Made by a program: the position numbers and the translations under genes. This document shows, in pieces, positions 50,192 to 61,446 of a stretch of DNA of 64,000 bases. This stretch comes from Coprinellus micaceus. Taxonomy: Eukaryota > Basidiomycota > Agaricomycetes > Agaricales > Psathyrellaceae. Under the pieces are notes generated by a model, which was not told the origin of the DNA, made no database searches, and saw only the letters and a list, made by a program, of their open reading frames with translations. The stretch covers positions 2,542,001 through 2,606,000 of the forward strand of contig OX596337.1 of NCBI GenBank assembly GCA_951394405.1. The letters are read 5' to 3'. The number at the start of each line of letters is the position of its first letter. Position 1 is the stretch's first letter.

Positions 50192-51691
50192 GTTTGGCTT
50201 TCGACTTTTGAGATATCCAGAGAGGTGCTTGAGGAATCAGGACTTTGCTACAACTTCATGCTCGCAATCCTCGAGTACTTGTACTCTCCCCAGCATTGCA
50301 GACTCTACGGAAAGTTTGGGGACCGCTATGGCTCGGTGCACGAACCTCCCGTGCTGAAGTTTGCGACATTCTCCATACGACAGAAAGTCGCAAAAAGATG
50401 CGGTGCTGAGAGGCAATCGAAAAAGATCTTAGCGCCTGTAATCGGCATGGCGGTGTCCGACAGAGCGTCCCACGTGGCGGAGGGCGCTTGACTGACAAGA
50501 CACAACACAGGCAAATAAACCGTTCTGGCGTCATGCCACGTGCGGGACCTATATGGTTGTTTGCCTTTTATGGGTCTCGGATTTCGCCCTCTTCCAAAGG
50601 CAGTGTTGGGTGTTCCTGTCAGGCTCTCGAATGGCCAGCGCCATAACTGCCTCCAGTGCCACTGGCCGACCCCAGGCAACATTGCGCCCTTCGTTAGTCC
50701 CCGGACGATGACGCCGTCCGTGCTTTTGATTCCCCTTCCTGGACGGGTGAACGACACCACATCCTTATCAGGTATGGCGCTCGCTCGCTCGAGCATGGAG
50801 TCTGCAGTTCTAGATGTACAGGATTCCGGGACTACCACACTCTACAACGCAAGTCTTTATTCTCTCTACGGATTCACGCCGTAAATCGTCACTGATTGGG
50901 TTCATCTCACTCGAAATTGCTATCTGGACGGAACTTCACTGAGATCTCTGGGGACGAGAGAAGGGAGAGAATAATTTCATCTTCTTGGCTCGGAGATTAC
51001 CATAGGTACTGGGGGACACGAACATACAGATGACCTGGCATGACGCACCGGCATTCAATACGCTTGATCCCTCTTTTGTTGAAGGTTTGGTGGATGCCCA
51101 TGACCCAGTCACTAGTGACCTAAGCTCGGGCCAAAGTCCCGGGTTCCCGCGAGGGTCTGGCGATGCACTAAAATGAATCCACAAAGTTATTTATGAAGTG
51201 TGTTCAACAAGGGAACACGGAGCCTCCAAGGGTTGCCTTATCACCCCCCGAGATCCTCAAGCCGCCAAAATCGCAGCGTTCCATGTCGTTCTCCGTGCCA
51301 TGCACGCGTGGTGGGCATGGATCTCTGAAAAAATGCGTGTTTCGCCACGAAGTTGCGCCGTAATTGCTCACTCCAAGTCCCCATCTCCGAGAGAACACGT
51401 TTTTTCACCTCAACAAGGGAATCCCGAGGTTGTCCCTGACCGGTGCCTCACGTTTGGTGTATGAATACACGATGACTGCTACATGTCAGCACTGCCAAAT
51501 CCCCTGAAATCGGCTCAGAGGACATGTTTCTTGTCTGTTTCCATGAAATGAGGCTAGATTATGTAACATGATGGACGATGGCCCCAACCACTTGGAACCC
51601 AGATATAAACTCCCTTGGTGTCGAACGGGTGGGTCATAGAACTTAAATCCCACCACTTCCACTGTACCCACACAGCACTTCCCCCTTCAAC
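50192..51691. other. 1.5-kb intergenic region, no gene recognised
   Basis: Overlapping frames of 110-170 residues occur on both strands at 50326-50884, but they lack family resemblance, splice well with nothing and mirror each other. A TATA-like AGATATAAAC at about 51600 may serve the gene at 51692. Confidence 0.45.
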
Positions 51692-52286
51692 ATGAAGATT
51701 GAATGGTCGAACGAAGTGCGTTTCTACCCTGTTATGCTGAAGAGTGTGCGAGGACTAACAGCCTTCACGTAGTTCCGCTCGGACGGAAGCATGCGTAGAC
51801 CGCCTCCTAATTCTTTGCACGGCTGGCTGGCGAAGATGAGGGGAACTCTGCTAGGAGACGAGGCACTGAGATCGAAGGTACGTGCTCTTGTTGCGTGCCT
51901 CGATGATTCATCCGTCTAACCTGCTCCTGTAGGGCATGCGAGAGATGGACGATGCGAAGCGGTACAAAGAGAAACGGCAACATGCAGCCAAGTCGTCAAC
52001 CAGGCCTATTCTCGGCGGCATGATATACAGTGCTGAACCTAGGCCAATCCCGACACGACGGTCCACTCAGAAGTCTGTTCAGAGCCAACGCCTCACTAAG
52101 GACAACCGTAGTGCAAGCTACTCCACGTCGTCAAGGAGGCCAAGCCACCACTCCAAATCCTCCTCGCCGTCATCACGGCCGCGGACTAATCAACGCTCAG
52201 CCTCTTCGAAGAGCTTGCCTGGTGCACGTCCCACTCGAACAGGCTCAAGACCAACACCCCAGAGGCGAGAAACGACACGACGGTGA
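51692..52286 (+). CDS. Small basic hypothetical protein
   Basis: Three exons join in frame. MKIEWSNE is followed by an intron from 51716 to about 51772. The second exon reads FRSDGSMRRPPPNSLHGWLA and KMRGTLLGDEALRSK, then a second intron (51879-51932). The last exon has GMREMDDAKRYKEKRQHAAK and a Ser/Arg/Pro-rich tail (RPSHHSKSSSPSSRPRTNQR) to the stop at 52284-52286. It totals about 150 residues and is strongly basic. The helical middle (GWLAKMRGTLLGDEALRSKG, MREMDDAKRYKEKRQ) may be the conserved part, as similar short proteins are common in basidiomycetes. I do not recognise a function. Confidence 0.6.
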
Positions 52287-53122
52287 TCGATACGCCACAT
52301 TCATCGCCCCGTCCCTGCCTGGTCCCTTATCACCCTTGTAGAGAGCCCTTATAATTTCGTTGATTTTTACGACCTATTTATGATTCTTGAGTTTCGTTGT
52401 AGCATCACATCTCATTGTATCAACATTTTCATACGGTCTCTTAGCATGGCTTGGTACCTTCCGGACCTTGTGTACAGTTTAGCGCGTTTGTAGCCAGGAT
52501 CTACATTGGGGTTCTATGCAGTTCAAGCCGTTGAGGGAAGTGCGAGAACCTTCCATGGTTTACGGGTGCTGTAGGGTACATTTCGTGGGCCTTTTGGCTC
52601 AAGCGCCCACGGTTTTCAGACATCGCAAACCCAGGAGGCTCCCAATACAGTCCCGACAGGTATCTGGCGCCATGTCTGGTGCTTTGAGGCCCGACGGTGT
52701 CCTCCTTTCGTCAAAGTGTGTGTCCTTATGGGTCCAAGCTCGGTTCAAGTACCTGATTGATCCAGTAGCCGCTCCTTCCTCGTCGTACTTAAGCGCTGAG
52801 GAAAGCGAATGGCTTTGACATGCGCCGAATATACGTCCATAAATGGGTTGAAAATGACGTCGACATGGTTGTCTGGGGTTCTGGGCGCTTCGGGCGCTGC
52901 TCGGCAGAGTGTACCCGGGGCTCACCCCGAACTTACTGCCATGCCCATTACCAATGAGATTTTGATGGAAGTGGCAGATCCGGTTTTACCGCCGGCGCAT
53001 CGAGGGGTATAAAAGAAGCGACTTCCAAACCTTGGAGCACTTTGGATTCATGCCCCGTACTGCTGAGCGGACGGTTCTCCCGAGCGCTGGTCGCACTAAA
53101 GAAATCCCAAACTTCCCGGAGC
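52287..53122. other. Intergenic region upstream of the membrane-protein gene
   Basis: About 0.8 kb with no recognisable gene. It contains the TATA box listed at 53008. Confidence 0.45.
53008..53015 (+). promoter_or_regulatory. TATA box of the membrane-protein gene
   Basis: TATAAAAG lies 108 bp before the ATG at 53123, preceded by a GC-rich stretch. Confidence 0.5.
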
Positions 53123-53697
53123 ATGACCGTGTCGTTACGAAGTCTTCTCTTCCTTCACGGTCTCTCGCTCTTCTTCTCTCTTTCCATCCTCTGCCTCACT
53201 TTCTTCGACGCTGGCATCCTTTCTGTGAGTGGCTTCCTGTGGCGGCGCTGGCAGATTTTTTGACCAGGGTCATTAAAAAGCTCTGGTGCAACCCTATATT
53301 CAGCCTTGGAACACTCTCGTTTCACCTCAGCATCCTCCTCCTAAGACACACCCGACCCAACAGGCCGCTGTACGCATCCAAAGGCTGCATCTTCGCCGCG
53401 TTCGCCCTCTCCTTCTGTTGGTTCGCCGCCTTCTTCGCAATGATTTTCATATACGAGATTCAAGCGGACCGGATCGACTACATCGCTATCGGTAAAACTC
53501 GTCTCAACTTTCCTCGCTCCCCGAAGGACCTCCAGAGGGTCCAGTTCATGCTGGTGCCAGTAGAATGGATTTTGCTCTGCGACCTCGGGTTCAGAACCAC
53601 CCTCCATCGATATGACATCTCGAACTTTTCGAAGGAGCGCTCAGATATATCGCAGCCACTGCCTTCATCAGTGGCTGACCGTCAGCTGCAAGTTTGA
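53123..53697 (+). CDS. Small four-helix membrane protein, unknown function
   Basis: Exon 1 (53123-53224) reads MTVSLRSLLFLHGLSLFFSL and SILCLTFFDAGILS, a hydrophobic first helix. A 55-bp GT-AG intron (53225-53279) joins in phase to LWCNPIFSLGTLSFHLSILL, a second helix. Then come ASKGCIFAAFALSFCWFAAF with FAMIFIY (third helix) and, after a charged loop, QFMLVPVEWILLCDLGFRTT (fourth). This four-helix layout with short loops recalls MARVEL-like or fungal transmembrane proteins, but no signature proves it. The 3' end is less certain: the tail after YDISNF is low-complexity and another intron could exist before the stop at 53695-53697. Confidence 0.6.
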
Positions 53698-53970
53698 TGG
53701 GTGAAAGTGGAGAATCTGGAGGTGCATTTGGAGGACTCTTTGTAGACGTTAGGTACGTCAAAGTCCAGCTCTGACTCGGCGCACCTAATACCAACGCACG
53801 GAACGCGTTCTACCTCCTTCCAGTAAATAGATGCGCGCCCATCCAGAATTTCCAACGATAACAACGATTCAAACAAGAAGGATACCCGACTGTCTAGATA
53901 CCCCAGACTTGAGACGATAGCAATCAGTAATAGCGTCATAACCAATCATGCGTGCGTGGCGGACAGCAGG

Positions 53971-55147
53971 CTATGAGATGAGTAGCTTGATTGTTGACGA
54001 GAGTGCTGGAGCTGAGGAAGTAGGGGAGTCAACCGTTGCTTTCTTCTTCTTCTTTCGCCTTCGCCTCTTCTTCTTTGGACTGGAAGGTGTGGACTTGTCA
54101 GCTTCGTCCTCGGAATCACTACCATCAGAGATTTCTTGAAGGTTGAGCAAGGGTTTCTTCAGCAAGTCTGCCGAGAGTTTCGATGGCGAAGGAGGCTCCC
54201 TGGGCCGTATTAGGGCAGCAGCCGCAAATTTAATGCCAGTGTCTGAAGGTTGTGAGGGTTCTGTTTATTCAGATCAGCCTGGCTTAACCGTTGAGGGCGT
54301 CTGAACGTACCTCGCTGCGAACCCGAGGACGTAGACAGTACATCAAACTTATCCACAACGCCTTGGCCTGGTAAGTTACTCATGAGCACAGAAGCGAGTT
54401 CAAGGCGGGCGGACATACACTTCTCCTTCGATATTCTTTTGGGGGTCGAGGACATGGGGCCACTCGACACAACAGCGTCATCTTCATTACTTGAGCTATT
54501 CGGAGCTGAGGCGGCAGGGGCAGGTGGCTCTAAGCGCTTATTCTTCTTCCTTCTCTTTGAAGACTGGGTCGGTTGTTCTGGTGGGACAGGGGCAGACTTC
54601 GAAGCCGCGGTATCCGCTTCAAGTTCATGTCTGACCTCCATTCCTTTGGAAGTAGATGGCGCTGCCTGAACGGGCGCTGGTGGTACAGACGGCCCTGACT
54701 GCTTCTTGCTGGGCTTATCGAATGGGTCGAGCTTGACTTTCTTCTTGATGGCTCCTGCCCGACTCTCCTCTTCATCCTCATCATCTATTCGTTTCGCAGC
54801 AGCCCCCGACTCTTCCTGGTCCCGAACCCTTTTCTTTCCAACCAGCTGGCCCTTTAGACGGGCAGTGTCTCGAGGCGCTGGAACTGCGTCTGGTACGGCA
54901 GCTCCGACACCCAATCTATATCCAAGGACAAAATTGAGTGTTGCCCGAGATAAATCCGTAAGATCCACAAGTCCTACCTCGGACGGCGGCGTGCCGCTTC
55001 CAGCAGCTCGTTCTCCAGGTCGAGTTTCTTTCTCGAAACCCCAGATTTGCTTGGCTTTACCCATGATGAAACTAAACGCTGCGCGAACGACATCGACATG
55101 TCAATCTGCGCTTGCAGATTTTCTAAGGAGATCTCATCTGCGTCCAT
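53971..55147 (-). CDS. Nucleolar-looking fungal protein (DUF3245-like)
   Basis: Exon 1 starts at 55147 with MDADEISLENLQAQID and MSMSFAQRLVSSWVKPSKSG, ending in ELLEAARRRPR. An intron (about 54918-54980) joins directly to LGVGAAVPDAVPAPRD, giving the phrase 'RRRPRLGVGA' that I associate with the fungal DUF3245 family. The middle is disordered and rich in Lys, Ser, Glu and Pro, with KRRKKNKR-type nuclear or nucleolar signals. The last intron (about 54261-54311) restores PSDTGIKFAAAALIRPREPP and leads to KKKRRRRKKKKKATVD near the C-terminus; the stop is at 53971-53973. An overlapping frame with a Met at 55064 is out of phase with exon 1 and is not used. It is divergent from the Gemin2-like gene, 167 bp apart. 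Confidence 0.65.
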
Positions 55148-55314
55148 ACCTCCACTCAGGACGGATATTATCGACGGATTGGGGAGGGAGTGGTGGTTGG
55201 GAGAAAGGCTGGTGTGTGTTGTCCTTTGAAAGAACTGTAAAACTGATGGTGATCGAGCACCAGTATTGCAACCGACGTTCCTTGACTCCTGCCCTCATCT
55301 CCGGCATTATTTCC

Positions 55315-56583
55315 ATGGCCCCTTCCAGTGCGAAACGAAAAAGAGGGAAAGAGGATAGCAGCGACGATGAAGACACACCACTTGGAAAGCAAATACTACC
55401 TGTAGCGAACCTGCCAGAGAACTTCGATGGTGAACCTACGGATGGACTGCAATACCTGTTCACAGTAAGGTATTACGGGGACACATTCCCTGGGATCCTA
55501 ATGCTGACCATCCCCACAGACGAGATGCTCGTCGTTTGCCCGGCATTACGCGTGTACAGAACCCGTATGCGTCTACCCCGCCTACCATGCCACGGTCAAG
55601 TCATCCTAGCCTCACCGCACACCCTTCGGTACCTTCCGAGCAATGGTGCTCACTCCTTGAAACGAGATTTCGTAATCTAAGACAGGTAAAGCACAACATC
55701 CCTCATCTATCACGCTACATGCGCTGATTTCATTGGAAAAGAATCTCAATCAACCGACCGGGCCCACTGGCTTAGCGCATGAGCCAAGTCGACGATTGAT
55801 GCCCGAGAAGAAAGAAAGAGACCTTTGGTGGGCCTTCTTCGAAGGTAGGCCAGAAACGGAATGGAACGTTTCCCCCAAGCAATCCAAGAAAAGGACTCAG
55901 GGGAAGCAGTCTGGCCATGGGTTGCGAGCCTGGGCTGACGAACCTGGGCAGGAAGAATCCAACAGAGTGGTCATCCATGAATCATCGCTCCTGAATGACG
56001 AGGGAGAAGTGGAAGAAGCGCTCAAACCCGACCCCGCAGAACTTTTACCAACACCATCTGGAACACCCGCTCCTGCTGGGGTGGAGGATGAGGATGACCC
56101 ACCCGCCATATCCCCTCGAGAGCCTTCCCCGACATTACTTCGACTGATAAACGAGGTATGATTTTCCTGTTCGCTGTAGGATGTGGCCGCTCACACCCGT
56201 CTCAGTCCACAGCGCTCCATCTACTAATGTACTTCACTCATTGGATCAACAACCACTTACAGAAGGTGGACCAAAACGTCTTCCCCCCCAGGAGCTCGCA
56301 TGCTCGCTGGATATTTGCCCTTCTCTCCCGGATCGAGGACTACGTTAGCGCCGACGATATGAACCTCCTTCGGAATCTAGTACGGGCTTGCTTGGCTCTC
56401 CTCAAGCACATCATTGAACGAGAGCTAGCCCCTTCAACGTCAAGGATCTCGCTACAACCCGACGCGATGTCGAAGCAATCGTGCTGGATCATCATATCTA
56501 CAGTCGTTCATGTCTGGAAACAGAAGGACCTATGGATAGACGCGGAGAGCATACTGGCGAGATTTCCGGTCACGGCCATCTAG
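55315..56583 (+). CDS. GEMIN2: Gemin2/Brr1-like snRNP assembly factor
   Basis: Gemin2 (yeast Brr1) holds the Sm protein half-ring while the SMN complex loads it on spliceosomal snRNA. After a disordered N-terminus comes DGLQYLFTVR, joined across an intron to RDARRLPGI, the Gemin2 'YL..VR..A..LP' motif. EQWCSLLETRFRNLRQ matches the next 'W...F...F..LR' block. The C-terminal helices follow an intron (about 56155-56204): STALHLLMYFTHWINNHLQ, SHARWIFALLSRIEDYVSAD and LLRNLVRACLALLKHI. These fit the Gemin2 bundle, including the W-x-(Y/F)-ALL phrase. The stop TAG is at 56581-56583. The acidic linker (55970-56130) is variable in the family. I base the call on pattern order, since overall identity in this family is low. 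Confidence 0.75.
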
Positions 56584-57036
56584 CGCCTTACATATACGTA
56601 CGACATAATTCCATTCGCATTTCGCTCTGTATCCCACAATGACCAGACTTCCTTCAGCGGTGCGGCTATCCCCTATCTATTCCCATATCCTCCTCGGCGC
56701 TCGGGGGCCATTCATCCCCAGCAATGAAGGCGCAACTCAAGTGGACAGCGACGAGACTCAGCAAGCACAGTTCCGTGACTTCACCTCTTGACTCTAAGAG
56801 TGCTCTATCCGCGACCTTGAAGCGGTGCTGATTGAAAGAAACCGTTGTGTGTTGCATGCCAAATAAGCTCCCTGGTTTACCATGTCTGCCTGACTTTGGA
56901 TCAATAATCGTACAACACGAGAGCTGGGAACACATCGCGTGCGCCGGTGCGTACCAAGTGAAGGACAGCATTGAGCAAACGACCACCGTCGCCTTTTTGT
57001 TGGAGCTCAGGCACTGTGCAAACAGCATCAACGCAA

Positions 57037-57069
<33 letters not shown>

Positions 57070-57414
57070 CGCCCTTGCGGATTCCCAAAGTCTCCATGTA
57101 CATCTTCTCGATTTTGTCTATCGATTCCAATGTATGGTTGGTCCATTTTTCGACGATTCGTAGGTGCGTAACCACCTACTCAAAAATTTTATGCACCTCC
57201 TTGAGGAGGTGCCGAAGTGGTATGTTAACACCATTGCAAGGCGATTCGCTTTAACACCCCAATGCATAATCGTACTTACGCCATGACAATTGAAGTGCCC
57301 CCACCTACGGTGAGATCTTGTTGAATTTGTACTCATAAATGGTGAAATAAATCGTGAGTATCTCCGCCTGTTTCTGCCAGTTCCCTATTCTGTCGGCCGG
57401 GCAAGAGTACCGGA
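56584..57414. other. Intergenic region with an AAT microsatellite
   Basis: There is no convincing gene. A minus-strand frame (56666-57175) runs through the AAT repeat as a Tyr run and is therefore suspect. Confidence 0.45.
57037..57069 (+). repeat. (AAT)11 microsatellite
   Basis: Eleven perfect AAT units between GCAA and CGCCC. Confidence 0.95.
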
Positions 57415-58552
57415 GGGGTGAGCCCCAGTGAATGTGCCGGGTGGCCAGAAAAACTCGGAGCCAGTCCCAGCCAGGGCTTGAGCTGATCCAACCAGCCACA
57501 ACCGCTCGGAGAAACCCTCAGCCTCCCATGCGAATGTTGGACACTTTTAGCCACCCACAGCCACCCACAACCGCCCATAGTGATCTGTAAACGTTGCATA
57601 GACCACCATTTCTTCATGAATGAATTTTTGAAAAGTGAGCTACATCTGTGAATTGGGTGACTGTCATATTATGCCTGTCAAAACAACCAGTGCCAGGCCA
57701 CCGAGCCTCGGAAAGACAAAGTCCCTCGACTTGGCGCGTGAACACGTCCTTTACATGGCGTACCCTTCTTGAACCCGCCCTTCCACCTTCCCGCCCACCA
57801 ACAGCCTTCACTCCGGCCTCGTTTGAGTGCACTAAGCTCGTCCACTCCGCTCTCGAGTTCTCACTGGCCCTCTCGTCATCGTAACTCACCGTGCGGCCTC
57901 GGGCTTGGCGTTGGCTTGGTACTCAGGGCGTTGGGTGCTGCAAGGCGGGTAAGTACATTGTCTCATCCCCGCCATAGGCTAACAAGCTCTCACTCACTCA
58001 CCCTTAGGCTTCTACAGAGTCGTCTACTCAGGGAGACCTAATCTCATAACAGCGGGCACCTAGATTGCAGTGTGCGGCCACCAGCACCTTTCTACTTGGC
58101 GGGTCAATGGCGGGTGTGCCAGATTGCCAGTGAGTCATCGTTTTCTCGCCATCGACCCTCATGACTCATGTCTTCTGTCTCTATGGTCTGGTCCACTCGT
58201 CAACCCGCCACATACTCGTCGTACCCTACCTCCCAGCAAAGGTACGCACTTCTCATCGTCGTCGTTGCACGTACCAGCGCTGACTTGTATTTCTTTTGTA
58301 TTCACGCGGCGTCGGCGGTACTAGGGATTGTATGATACGTGCTACTAGTAGTAGAATGTGTATTATAGCATTAACAATGTGTTTTCATTTGGTCTATCTA
58401 CGAGTGGCTACGAGCGGCTAACAGTCGCCGAAAGTGTCCAAGATCGCCCCTGAGAACCAATGGGAAAGTCTCCCAGCGAACCGATTGATTGTCTGGCTGA
58501 GATTGGCTGTGAGTTTTTCTGGGCACCCGGCACTTTCACTGGGGGTGAGCGC
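57415..58552. mobile_element. ~1.1-kb element with ~165-bp inverted termini
   Basis: The left terminus (57415-57582) begins GGGTGAGCCCCAGTGAATGT, then GCCGGGTGGCCAGAAAAACT. The reverse complement of 58388-58552 begins GCTCACCCCCAGTGAAAGTG, then CCGGGTGCCCAGAAAAACTC. Both arms go on to CAGCC-x-x-x-CCCAGCCAG-like text, a TTGGACACTTT block and end in GCC(A/G)CCCACAGCC-type repeats. The interior (57590-58385) has no recognised protein, so it appears non-autonomous. A clear target-site duplication was not seen. A partial relative lies at 31040-31195. Confidence 0.7.
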
Positions 58553-59014
58553 CGGTCTCGCAACTTGATACTAACCAGGTTTCATGACCTCTACAGCTGC
58601 CGTTGAGATTCCCCATCTCGATGAATTTGGCGAAAAATCCGGGCTGGTCACAGACTCTGTTGTCGACATGACATGCCAAGACCACCGCATCTCCATCGCG
58701 GGTTTGCAGCTTTTATACACCGCTAGGTGTTGGTTTGGAATTGGCCACGTAGGCCTCGGAGAGAGAACGGAGAACTCGTATCTCCAGGCATGTCCAAGTA
58801 TATTCCTTCATTTTGATAAGACAAACGAAGCACGATTCTACCCTCTCATCTAACGTATGGGTCTCCCGCAACCGCTGACCGCAGGAGAGCGAAATACGTA
58901 ACACGGTTCGAGGTAGGTATGTCGCACCCTTCTCGTGCCCGGTGGGGCAGTTGTCTCGCACGTCCCGTTCAATCGAGGTCTATGTGCGATGTGACTCCCA
59001 GAGTTCAGGTTCAA
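58553..59014. other. Intergenic region, no gene recognised
   Basis: A frame at 58584-58853 (about 89 residues) has no family resemblance. It would be the last possible trace of a gene beside the element. Confidence 0.4.
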
Positions 59015-60082
59015 TCATACCGCCCTTGGCTCCCGCACCATCTGTGAAGTCAGTTCCGTCAGTACGATCGACGCGACTTTGGAAGCGATTATACTGACAA
59101 CTTGCACGTCAACAGGGTCCCTGCCCCATGCCGGGTTATTGTCTCCTACAATAACGTCGCTGACGGCCTTGAATCCATGCGAATTGTAGAAGGGTTCATT
59201 TGCGATGTTGCTAGACACGAGCCAACAGGCGTCTCCAAGTAGGTCGGCCTATCCGATGGGTCAGCCCAAACGAAAACTGATAGGTCCGACTTTGGGCGCA
59301 CTAATCGAGTAACCTTGCGGAGGAGTATACTGGCGTATCCGTGGCCTTGACTTTCTGGAGCGGTGACGACGAGGTTCACATAGATCATGGCTTTCGCCCT
59401 GTCCCCGATCGTCCTCGTGATCGCCGCTTGAAGTTTGGTGTCGAGTTCTCTCCTCCTCTATTGCCCAATAACCCGGTACTATCAGCTATCGTCAGGGGCG
59501 AAGGCGTGTCGTTAACGCACCTTTTTGTGCTCCTCATTCTGTACTTTGCCAAAGCCATTGAACATCGTATTAACGAGCCAGTCCAGGAACCTAGCTTTGG
59601 GGCCTTTATGACCCCCAGCGGGGATTTCGCTGAGGGGAAAGTTGGTCACTTCTCCCATCCATCCCGAAGACGTGAAGGGGCCGTACCAAATAACGACGGA
59701 AGCACCTTGCTTCACAGTAATGACAACTTTCGTCCGGATCCATGAATGCATGGCCACAGCAAAAACGCGCCGTTTGGCCTTCACCTGGACTGGCGTTTCC
59801 TTGTCTCCCTATTGGTACCCTCCGTGAGCGATCCGGGGCATCCACGAGGGTACAGCTTGAATGTGAATGGTCCTTACCGCTCTCTGATATTCGAGGAGGG
59901 GGTCATTCAGGAACGCTCGGTGCCATCCATCAGTGAATTTCCAGACATCCTCTATACAGGGGCTCAGCGGGGATCTCATAAGCAACATCAAGGTACACAC
60001 TATCCTGAAGCAGCTCAACACTGGGATCGTCGTCGAGCTCCAGAAGAGCTCCCCAGAACTCCTGATTCTGATTACAGCCCAT
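59015..60082 (-). CDS. GNAT-family N-acetyltransferase, paralogue 1
   Basis: The protein starts MGCNQNQEFWGALLELDDDP, splices to KDVWKFTDGWHRAFLNDPLL, and then to VKAKRRVFAVAMHSWIRTKV with VITVKQGASVVIWYGP. Another exon has LDTKLQAAITRTIGDRAKAM and IYVNLVVTAPESQGHGYASI with LLRKV, the acetyl-CoA binding motif A (Q-x-x-G-x-G/A; here QGHGYA). A last intron (about 59247-59303) leads to ADLLGDACWLVSSNIANEPF and YNSHGFKAV, the motif B 'N-x-x-FY-x-x-x-GF'. The stop is at 59015-59017. An upstream Met at 60121 would add 13 residues. The exon pattern matches the neighbour at 60464-61446, so the two arose by tandem duplication. Substrate unknown. Confidence 0.75.
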
Positions 60083-60463
60083 CCCAGGGGAACGCGTTTG
60101 TGTGGATAGAAGGCCCAGCATTTCAGCAAGACAGACAAGTCGCGGTCAATTATAGACAGTTGTATGCAGCTGCGGCGCAGGAGTACTTGACCATTATATA
60201 TTATGCCAAGCATCAGAGCACAGTGCACACACAACGTGGTACCCGAAGCCCCCGGCATCTATTTGATAGTGCGCAGCGACCTCATGACCAGAGTTTGTGT
60301 GGAGGGAACGAGGATGTTACGACACAGGAAGTCAGGTATTTATATCGCGCTACAATTTGACAGCATCTGACATCTGACGCAGTCCGAGTCCGCCGTTCAT
60401 GGATGGAATTGAATCTCTGTGCATGACCCTACACTATAACTTTATCTGAGGTTCCCTTACCAT
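60083..60463. other. Spacer between the two GNAT genes
   Basis: About 380 bp acting as promoter of paralogue 1 and 3' region of paralogue 2. Nothing else recognised. Confidence 0.5.
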
Positions 60464-61446
60464 CTAGGGTTGACGAAAGTCAGTTAATCCTCGATCTCGG
60501 AATGCAGGGACACGTACGACTCGAATGGTGACGGGGTCCTCAGCCCAAGCTGGATTGTCGTTTCCCAGGACGACTTCACCAACCTTTTTGTACCCATGCC
60601 TGTTGTAAAAACCCTCATTTCCCGAGTTGCTCGACACGAGCCAGGAGCTCTCACCCATAGCGTCAGCCTTCCAGTGTACCGCCCTCGTCAGCTATGGGGC
60701 GTTCCGAGAGAACATGGAATGTACTTACCACACAGGTCACTCTCCGGACAAGGGCACTGGCATGACCGCGACCCTGAGCTTGAGGAGAACTGTAAGCCAG
60801 GTCAAGATAAACCATGCTCTGTCTTTTCTCTCCAATCCTCTCCTGAATGACACTGTCAAGCTTGCTCCTGCATTCTGCCTGTCTCCCCCGTTGCTCCGCA
60901 TTGGCTAGGCTGTTAAATCCTCTGTATAGGAACCCAACAACCCACTCCATCAGCCGTTGCTTCCAGTTCTTAGAACCTCGAGAAGGAGTTTCGCTGAATG
61001 TTGTGTACAATCTTGTCAGCAGTCTGGCCTCTCGGAAAACGTTTGCCATACAATACTACGACAGAGGACCCCCCGTCGACGGTAATGATAGTCCTCGTCC
61101 GGATCCATGCCAGTAACGTCAAGACGAAGTTACATCGCTTGAACCAGTTACGGATCGCGGACTCTTTGACACCCTGTGTTGAGAGGTGAGCTGCACAATC
61201 ACTAGCCCTGGCGTTCAAGGCGAACTGACCGCCCTCATGTATTCGAAAAGGGGATCAAATTTGAATGCCTTGTCCCAAGCATTGGAAGCCTTTCGAACGT
61301 CTCCTACAGCCCAACGTTCAGCATTCCGCCAAGACCAACTGGCACCGAAGAGACCCACCGGAACGCAATAGTTCAACACGAGGCTCCTTCTCGTTCACGG
61401 GCTCCAACACTGCTGCCAAGAACTGTTTGTTGCTGGTACGGGCCAT
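60464..61446 (-). CDS. GNAT-family N-acetyltransferase, paralogue 2
   Basis: This is the second copy of the tandem pair. It starts at 61446 with MARTSNKQFLAAVLEPVNEK and PRVELLRSG, then splices to DVRKASNAWDKAFKFDPLFE and YMRA, and then to GVKESAIRNWFKRCNFVLTL with LAWIRTRTIITVDGGSSVVV. The core reads KLDSVIQERIGEKRQSMVYL, DLAYSSPQAQGRGHASALVR (motif A, AQGRGHA) and, after an intron, GESSWLVSSNSGNEGFYNRH with GYKKV. The stop follows TDFRQP at 60464-60466. Motif A and motif B are both complete, so both copies look functional. Identity between copies is moderate, so the duplication is not recent. Confidence 0.75.

Noticed and set aside
50326..50884. Opposed frames of 170 and 114 residues
   Set aside because: They mirror each other, lack family resemblance and have no convincing splice partners.
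56666..57175. 169-residue minus-strand frame with a Tyr run
   Set aside because: The Tyr run is the AAT microsatellite; the rest has no recognisable domain.
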